Shown one piece after another: positions 8,041 through 11,804 of a DNA stretch of 11,804 nucleotides. The position numbers and the translations under genes are program-made. Position 1 is the first letter of the stretch, and each line of letters opens with the position of its first letter. The notes under the pieces were generated by a model. The model had not been told where the DNA came from. It made no database searches and saw nothing but the letters and a program-made list of their open reading frames with translations. Source of the DNA: Neisseriales bacterium (GTDB lineage Bacteria; Pseudomonadota; Gammaproteobacteria; Burkholderiales; UBA11063); NCBI GenBank assembly GCA_008017145.1, contig SSGY01000053.1, forward strand, positions 1 through 11,804, in the 5' to 3' direction.

Positions 8041-8658
8041 ATGTTAATTGATATTTCTTTAATTATCAAAACTTTAGTTATCTTATTTCTGGCCGTTATG
8101 TCACCTGGTCCAGATTTCGTCATGGTACTAAGGAACTCATTAAGTTATGGCAGAAGAGCCGGACTATTTTCCGCTTTAGGAATTGCCACTGGCTGCCTAT
8201 TTTCCTTTACCATAGTTGTCTGTGGACTACAGGTTTTATTTAGCTATCATTTATTCAAAGCTGCTTTTAGCCTAGTTTGTGGTTCATACTTAATCTATCT
8301 GGGTTTTATGAGTATCCGCAATAAGTCACAACAACAACATATTGAAGAACAATACAAACAAAGTGCGCCAATGTCAACCTATTTTCGGGCAGGGCTACTC
8401 ACCAATTTACTCAACCCGAAACTGTATACAATGGCAGCAGCAATCTTAACTTACACAGAACAGCAACATCCTTCAATAGCAACTAACATAATAATAATCA
8501 TTGGACAAGCAGTTGTTGCATTATTATGGTTCGTGTGTGTAAGTATTGTTTTTAGCCATTCTAAAATTCAAGATGCCTATCTTAAACGTGAGCGAATAAT
8601 CAATATCTTAGTTGGTTTCATCTTTATAATAATAGGAAGTAAAATTATGTTTGGTTAA
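8041..8658 (+). CDS. LysE/RhtB family amino-acid exporter
   Basis: At 205 residues and about six membrane segments, this is a standard family member. The hallmark SPGPDFVMV (21-29) follows the first hydrophobic segment, then a Gly-rich GRRAGLFSALGIATG segment and the conserved NLLNPK (122-127). Members export amino acids such as lysine, threonine or homoserine lactone, driven by proton motive force; the substrate here cannot be told. AGGAAGGAG (8022-8030) lies within the end of the MFS gene, 10 nt before the ATG, and the genes are 5 nt apart. The gene ends 32 bp before the IS4-type element, so the insertion did not disrupt it. Confidence 0.9.
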   Translation: MLIDISLIIKTLVILFLAVMSPGPDFVMVLRNSLSYGRRAGLFSALGIATGCLFSFTIVVCGLQVLFSYHLFKAAFSLVCGSYLIYLGFMSIRNKSQQQHIEEQYKQSAPMSTYFRAGLLTNLLNPKLYTMAAAILTYTEQQHPSIATNIIIIIGQAVVALLWFVCVSIVFSHSKIQDAYLKRERIINILVGFIFIIIGSKIMFG

Positions 8659-8690
8659 TGCTAGCAAAATTAAAAACCTCTAATTTATTT

Positions 8691-8709
8691 CTTGCTACAT
8701 GACAGAAAT
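8691..8709 (+). repeat. Left terminal inverted repeat of the IS4-type element
   Basis: CTTGCTACATGACAGAAAT pairs with 9172-9190 with a single C/T difference. Confidence 0.8.
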
Positions 8710-8786
8710 AAAAAAAGCTGACCATATCTTCAAAAATAGGTTAATTTATCGAATTTTCGACCAAGAAAAGAAAGATAATACCTAAA

Positions 8787-9186
8787 ATGAAGATTGATCA
8801 GCTAAGTAGTATTTTAAACCAAGAGTTGGGAGTACATGGTTTATGCCAAGAGATGGCGGATTGAATGTTTGTTTGCCAACCTCAAGAGTAAAGGGATTAA
8901 CTTTGAAGATACGCATTTTACGGCAAAAGATCGAATTGGCAACTTGACCAAACTAGTAGTTTTAGCGTTAACGATTTGTTATTTAATTGGATTAGTCAGA
9001 GCTAGCTATCAGCCAATTATGGTAAAAACGCATGGATATAAACAAAACAGTTTTTTTAGATATGGTTACGATTTATTGATACAAAAACTAAACAATAATT
9101 TATACGATGCAATTAAGCTCATTTCGCTGTGTATTAGTTACTTACCGATGGAGGTAAAATGCAAAAAATTAATTTCTATCATGTAG
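8787..9186 (+). pseudogene. IS4-group transposase remnant (start fused to C-terminus out of frame)
   Basis: The ATG at 8787 opens MKIDQLSSILNQ, which looks like a transposase start, but this frame stops at about 8865. The C-terminal part reads in the next frame through MVYAKRWRIECLFANLKSKG. It contains a perfect IS4-family Y-(2)-R-(3)-E-(6)-K signature (YAKRWRIECLFANLK), which carries the third catalytic acid. It continues with EDTHF and a hydrophobic C-terminal helix region to the TAG at 9184-9186, inside the right inverted repeat. The junction lies near 8820-8836. The first two catalytic Asp residues are deleted, so no active transposase can be made. Confidence 0.85.
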
Positions 9187-9190
9187 CAAG
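9172..9190 (-). repeat. Right terminal inverted repeat of the IS4-type element
   Basis: Read on the minus strand it gives CTTGCTACATGATAGAAAT, matching the left end at 18 of 19 positions. The transposase stop codon lies inside it. Confidence 0.8.
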
Positions 9191-9208
9191 AGATTTCTTA
9201 TATTAGTC

Positions 9209-9625
9209 CTAATTAGCATAAATAAATCTGCCGCTCTTCTGTCCGTAATCTTTAGAACACATTCCATTATCTGTTGGATATGAGTAACTTTCCGGACATC
9301 CTATACAACTACCTAATTCTTGATCATAGTAAGGACGTGTAGGATCTTTACATATTTTACGTGTATCACTATAATAATATAAAGTTTTACACTTAGAGCC
9401 AGAATAATCTACATACTTACAGTATTTATATTGCAGTATAGAATTACTTTCATAGTACCCAACATATTTATATTCGCAAATAAAGGTATGATATGTCGCA
9501 AAGAAGCTATCAATACCAAGATCTATGCTAGCATCACAACCAGAAGAGTCTACATTAACAACCCCTTTTTCTTCACAGCCAACAAGTATAAAAATCACAG
9601 CTAATGACAATAATATTTTCTTCAT
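9209..9625 (-). CDS. Small cysteine-rich lipoprotein of unknown function
   Basis: The protein has 138 residues from the preferred start. The signal peptide MKKILLSLAVIFILVGC ends in lipobox LVGC (lipidated Cys17), followed by EEK, which is typical of an outer-membrane lipoprotein. The mature part holds eight more cysteines and many tyrosines (for example EYKYVGYYES and LYYYSDTRK). The C-terminal half has a spaced pattern ICKDP...GSCIGCPESYSYP...GMCSK, suggesting a compact disulfide-bonded domain. I do not recognise the family. A start at 9682 is possible in frame, but Met20 starts the signal peptide and has AGG 7 nt before it. The gene stands alone between the IS4-type element and the broken integrase, so it could be cargo or a local hypothetical gene. 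Confidence 0.7.
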   Translation of the reverse strand: MKKILLSLAVIFILVGCEEKGVVNVDSSGCDASIDLGIDSFFATYHTFICEYKYVGYYESNSILQYKYCKYVDYSGSKCKTLYYYSDTRKICKDPTRPYYDQELGSCIGCPESYSYPTDNGMCSKDYGQKSGRFIYAN

Positions 9626-9635
9626 TTGATAACCT

Positions 9636-9644
9636 ATTATAACA
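9636..9644 (-). promoter_or_regulatory. TGTTATAAT extended -10 very close to the Cys-rich lipoprotein start
   Basis: The extended -10 on the minus strand ends 10 nt before the ATG at 9625. If used, transcription would start only about 4 nt before the ATG, giving an almost leaderless mRNA that lacks the AGG ribosome site. It may instead be unused, with the real promoter farther upstream. Confidence 0.35.
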
Positions 9645-9668
9645 AAATTAATTGCACATGGTTTGATT
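9644..9668. repeat. 25-bp imperfect direct repeat, copy 1
   Basis: This copy begins AAAATTAATTGCACATGG and ends GATT. It matches copy 2 (9719-9743) at 21 of 25 positions; all four differences are transitions. It lies directly upstream of the Cys-rich lipoprotein. Confidence 0.55.
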
Positions 9669-9682
9669 CTCTCATAATTCAC

Positions 9683-9977
9683 AAGTATGCTTTATTCCAT
9701 AAATCATCAATAACTCTAAAAATTAATTACACACAGTCTGATTACCGTATTGGTTACAATCTATAGCAAATAACGGTAATGGCAATAGAAAGATTATTCA
9801 ATAGAACTTTTTCACAATATGCCTTAATTTTTAAGATATAATTTTTTGTTGCTGAAAAATTACTAATACATATATATTATACCATAATCGATCATCCGTA
9901 TATAAATATTAACACAAAAAGCACAAAATACCCATACAATGCAATACAATAGATTAGATTTGTTACAAAATACAATT
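9683..9977. other. AT-rich spacer without a gene
   Basis: No frame here has a plausible start and protein. It contains direct-repeat copy 2 and a very AT-rich stretch around 9830-9910. It separates the Cys-rich lipoprotein from the 3' end of the broken integrase and may include a decayed end of the former integrative element. Confidence 0.5.
9719..9743. repeat. 25-bp imperfect direct repeat, copy 2
   Basis: This copy begins AAAATTAATTACACACAG and ends GATT, 75 bp from copy 1. It could be a duplicated regulatory site or a trace of a local duplication; AT-rich background makes chance similarity possible. Confidence 0.55.
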
Positions 9978-9990
9978 TTAGTACAAATCT
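9956..9990. repeat. Inverted repeat over the integrase stop codon
   Basis: AGATTTGT (9956-9963) and ACAAATCT (9983-9990) are exact inverted copies about 19 nt apart, with a further AC/GT extension after a one-base bulge. They enclose the integrase stop codon (9978-9980). No T-run follows on the minus strand, so a classical terminator is unlikely. It could be part of a recombinase site or a weak hairpin. Confidence 0.4.
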
Positions 9991-10491
9991 AAAGCATTAA
10001 CCGCATTTTTACCATTTTCAGGTGAGAATTTGGTATATCTAGCAGTCATCTTAATATCGCTATGATTCATTAATTTCTGAATGGTATAATTGGTGTACCA
10101 ACCTTAGCCAGTTGAGTAGCAAAAGTATGACGTAATGTATGTAATACGGCTCTATTCTTACGATCATTTGAATCAAAATGTTGATTAAATAGTTCATTGA
10201 ATATCTTTTGTAAATGATTACGGAGATTATCTCTTGAAATACGTCTAATATTATCATAAGAGAATAAGTAGTTATTTTGCAGTAAGTTATGTTTATGTAT
10301 ATAAATTGATATTTCAACTAATAGACTTGGATTAATAAAACCAATGTAACTAACATCATTCTTACCAGAAGCCTTACCTTTTAGATCAACTAAGTTAATT
10401 GTATTCTCTGTAAAGTTGATATCTTTGATTTTAATAGATCTGATTGTTTCTACTCTACCGCCAGTACACAATGACAGCTTAACAAATATAG

Positions 10492-11293
10492 TTAGTATTT
10501 AAGGTTAGCCTAAACATGTTCAATTGGATTAAGGTCTGGTGAATATGGCGGCAAATAAACTAACTTACCCCCCGCTTTCAATGAGATTTTTAACTTTGCT
10601 TGATTTATGAAAGCTCGCATTATCCATAATTACAACCTGATTAGGTTTTAATTCTTTGCATAGAAATTATTCAACCCAAGTTAAAAATACATCCGAATTA
10701 GTATAACCATCATACTCCATTGAAGCAACTAGTTCTTTAGTACCGTAGCAATATCCAGCAATAAGAGTAATACGCTTATTTCGAAAACCTAATGCTTCAG
10801 TAAAGGATTTACACCCTCTTCCTGACCAACCACGAAGCTTAGACATGTTATTATCTACACCAGTTTTATCAATATAGACTAGGTTGTTGATATCAAGTTC
10901 TTTTATCACCGACGCATATTCATTGCGCTTTTGTACGCAGCGTTTTTTATACTTTACCTCTTTTTTATATGTTATATCAAGTTGATTAAGGGTATTGTAA
11001 AAGCAACTTTGTGTAACATGAGGTGCCAATGCATTACGCAGTTCCTTACCATCCGAATCAGGGTGTAATTTTAAATAGTCTAATATTGCATCTTTATTGT
11101 CAAATAATCTCTTACGACCAACTAGATCAGATTTAATTAGTTTACATGACCCAGTAGTTTCATAGATTGTGATCCACTTGCGTAATGTTTTATAGCCTGC
11201 TGATAAGAATTCTGACAACGACTTCTAAGTATAAACACCAGTCAAATATAATTTTATTGCTCTATCACTCAGGTCTTGTGAATATGCACGCAT
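10492..11293 (-). pseudogene. IS630-family transposase, broken by three stops and a frameshift
   Basis: From the ATG at 11293 the frame reads MRAYSQDLSDRAIKLYLTGVYT, then TAG at 11225-11227 (probably once CAG). It continues through an HTH region (SLSEFLSAGYKTLRKWI) and the first catalytic Asp in VYIDKTG. TAA at 10667-10669 (probably once CAA) follows TWVE. Beyond it lie the second Asp in VVIMDNASFHK and a frameshift at a run of six Gs (plus strand 10568-10573). The restored frame is GGKLVYLPPYSPDLNPIEHV with the catalytic Glu, then TAG at 10510-10512 (probably once TGG) and ANLKY before the final stop 10492-10494. The DDE triad and order are those of IS630 transposases; restored length is about 267 residues. 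Confidence 0.88.
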
Positions 11294-11319
11294 TTCTATT
11301 ATCTTAAAATTAAAGCTAT

Positions 11320-11328
11320 ATTATAACA
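11320..11328 (-). promoter_or_regulatory. Extended -10 promoter of the IS630 transposase
   Basis: TGTTATAAT on the minus strand ends 26 nt before the transposase ATG (11293). The ribosome site is poor (AAGATAATAG). It lies inside the element, so the element carries its own promoter. Confidence 0.5.
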
Positions 11329-11358
11329 AAAAGGTAGTTTATTTATGTGTTAACTATA

Positions 11359-11614
11359 CATTAGTAAAAATGAGAATCGTCAGATAATTTAAGCTTAGCT
11401 ACTAAGCAAAGAGTTGCCCAGTGGTTTGTGGGATAACGATATGCTGATTATAATTTTGTCTAAAATGTTGCTCCATATGAGCCATTGAGCAAACGCTCAT
11501 TGGCATATGGAGGGAGATATGATGGTTTGAATTAGTTTGTATATGTCATAAAAATAAGTTGCAATTCAATCAGCAGACGTTGTATAGCTTTGCTCTATTT
11601 CCATATATACATGT
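11359..11614. other. Spacer between IS630 insertion and rRNA terminator
   Basis: The first 40 bp still encode the integrase piece upstream of the insertion. The rest has no supported gene. It holds a plus-strand TATAAT at 11449-11454 with TTGTGG 17 nt upstream (weak promoter match) and the long palindrome at 11471-11512. Confidence 0.5.
11471..11512. repeat. 42-bp imperfect palindrome (long stem-loop)
   Basis: CTCCATATG at the left pairs exactly with CATATGGAG at the right. The inner CCA and TGAGC pair with GCTCA and TGG after an AG bulge and one mismatch, leaving a four-base AAAC loop. The stem is about 17 base pairs. No T-run follows on either strand, so it is not an ordinary terminator. 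Confidence 0.75.
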
Positions 11615-11640
11615 AAAAAGCCCAGAGATAATCTGGGCTT
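11615..11640 (-). terminator. Intrinsic terminator of the rRNA operon
   Basis: On the minus strand AAGCCCAGA, a five-base loop and TCTGGGCTT form a 9-bp perfect stem, followed at once by TTTTT. It starts about 10 nt after the 3' end of the 5S gene, as expected for the end of an rRNA operon. Confidence 0.9.
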
Positions 11641-11649
11641 AGTATTTGG

Positions 11650-11767
11650 AGCCTGGCAATGTCCTACTTTCGCATGGGCGAACCACACTATCATCGGCGA
11701 TGACTCGTTTCACTGTCCTGTTCGAGATGGGAAGGAGTGGGACCAAGTCTCTATTGTCACCAAGCAA
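11650..11767 (-). rRNA. rrf: 5S ribosomal RNA
   Basis: The minus strand reads GCTTGGTGAC...GGTCCCACTCC, then CTTCCCATCTCGAACAGGAC, GTGAAACGA, GCCGATGATAGTGTGG and ATGCGAAAGTAGG, ending in GCCAGGC. The 5' GCTTGG and 3' CCAGGC pair as helix I. Length is about 118 nt. The central loop and the CGAACAGGAC wording are those of betaproteobacterial 5S. The bases from 11768 to the window end are spacer, presumably towards a 23S gene outside the window. Confidence 0.93.
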
Positions 11768-11804
11768 TTCTTGTTGCTTCTTCTGTCTGATTTCGATTCT
11801 TCAA

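Larger units (their letters stand above)
8691..9190 (+). mobile_element. 500-bp deletion derivative of an IS4-group insertion sequence
   Basis: The ends are inverted repeats. The left end at 8691 reads CTTGCTACATGACAGAAAT. The right end, read inward from 9190, is CTTGCTACATGATAGAAAT: 18 of 19 match, with a few more matches beyond. Inside are the first codons and the last third of a transposase in different frames, so the middle (probably about 900 bp if the parent was typical) is missing. Both ends are kept, so a full-length relative in the same genome might still mobilise it. Flanks (8681-8690 and 9191-9200) match at only 6 of 10 positions, so a target duplication is not clear. Confidence 0.8.
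10489..11356 (-). mobile_element. IS630-family insertion sequence (868 bp, TA target), decayed
   Basis: The element begins TAGTTA at one end (10489-10494) and, read from the other end (11356 inward), also TAGTTA. The next positions match partly, about 12 of the first 16 counting the flanking TA. TA dinucleotides flank both ends (10487-10488 and 11357-11358), the target duplication expected of IS630/mariner-type elements. Its single gene is a broken transposase on the minus strand, whose natural stop falls in the terminal repeat. It is inserted in the integrase gene. Confidence 0.8.
9978..11398 (-). pseudogene. Tyrosine recombinase/integrase, frameshifted and split by an IS630 element
   Basis: The main open piece (about 10488 to 10087) has catalytic Arg in LCTGGRVETIRSIKIKDIN and the HTLRHTFATQLAKVGTP box (His and second Arg). 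Right after GTPI the frame ends. One base before, in the AA at about 10088-10089, appears to be missing: adding one A restores IYTIQKLMNHSDIKM and TARYTKFSPENGKNAVNALDLY, ending at the stop 9978-9980. This tail contains the expected His and the nucleophilic Tyr. Upstream, the IS630 element sits between codons at a TA. Removing it with one TA joins 11398-11357 (SLNYLTILIFTN) in frame with VFVKLSLCTGGR. Farther upstream the frame meets TAG TAG, and no N-terminal domain is seen. The gene is inactive by three criteria. Confidence 0.85.

Noticed and set aside
8681..9200. Target-site duplication around the IS4-type element
   Set aside because: The 10-bp flanks agree at only 6 positions, all A or T, which is not above expectation for this composition.
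10060..10317. Second minus-strand frame inside the integrase
   Set aside because: It overlaps the catalytic HTLRH region in another frame and is low-complexity (Ile/Tyr rich), typical of a shadow frame.
11471..11512. Palindrome as an intrinsic terminator
   Set aside because: Neither strand has a T-run after the stem, and a proper rRNA terminator already lies at 11615-11640.
11360..11614. tRNA gene next to the 5S
   Set aside because: No cloverleaf-compatible sequence or GTTCRANNC box was found on either strand.

Overview
This AT-rich window probably comes from a low-GC betaproteobacterium. The best evidence is the 5S rRNA at the right end, whose central segment (the CTTCCCATCTCGAACAGGAC block, then GTGAAACGA and GCCGATGATAGTG) reads like betaproteobacterial, Neisseria/Burkholderia-type 5S. 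A low-GC member of the Neisseriales such as Aquella would fit, but that name is inference. Several promoters share an extended -10 form, TGnTATAAT or TGGTACAAT.

Left part (1-5217): the first 667 residues of a large lipoprotein on the minus strand. It has a Pro-Thr linker and stacked Ser/Thr-rich modules, and reaches the opening of a GH18 chitinase catalytic domain just as the window ends. A divergent GNAT acetyltransferase follows. Next come two alpha/beta hydrolases transcribed away from each other, one exported and one cytoplasmic. Last is a lipoprotein carrying a domain like the CaMKII-association/SnoaL-like fold. Exported products are prominent here: the chitinase, a secreted hydrolase and two lipoproteins in the whole window.

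Middle part (5218-8658): after about 510 bp with no supported gene come a LysR regulator, an MFS drug-efflux-type transporter and a LysE/RhtB exporter on one strand. The transporter and exporter are 5 nt apart and look like one operon. The upstream LysR protein is a natural but unproven candidate regulator.

Right part (8659-11804): accessory DNA packed against the end of an rRNA operon. It holds (i) a 500-bp IS4-group deletion derivative with matching terminal inverted repeats (8691-9190); (ii) a Cys-rich small lipoprotein; and (iii) a broken tyrosine recombinase. The recombinase has a one-base frameshift before its catalytic Tyr and is split by (iv) an 868-bp IS630-family element flanked by TA dinucleotides (10489-11356). 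The IS630 transposase carries three nonsense codons and one frameshift. A long imperfect palindrome, an intrinsic terminator and the minus-strand 5S gene close the window.

I see no CRISPR array, no tRNA and no convincing new defence or biosynthetic system. The most interesting material is the nested, decaying mobile DNA beside the rRNA operon, the chitinase architecture and the exported CaMKII-AD-like lipoprotein.
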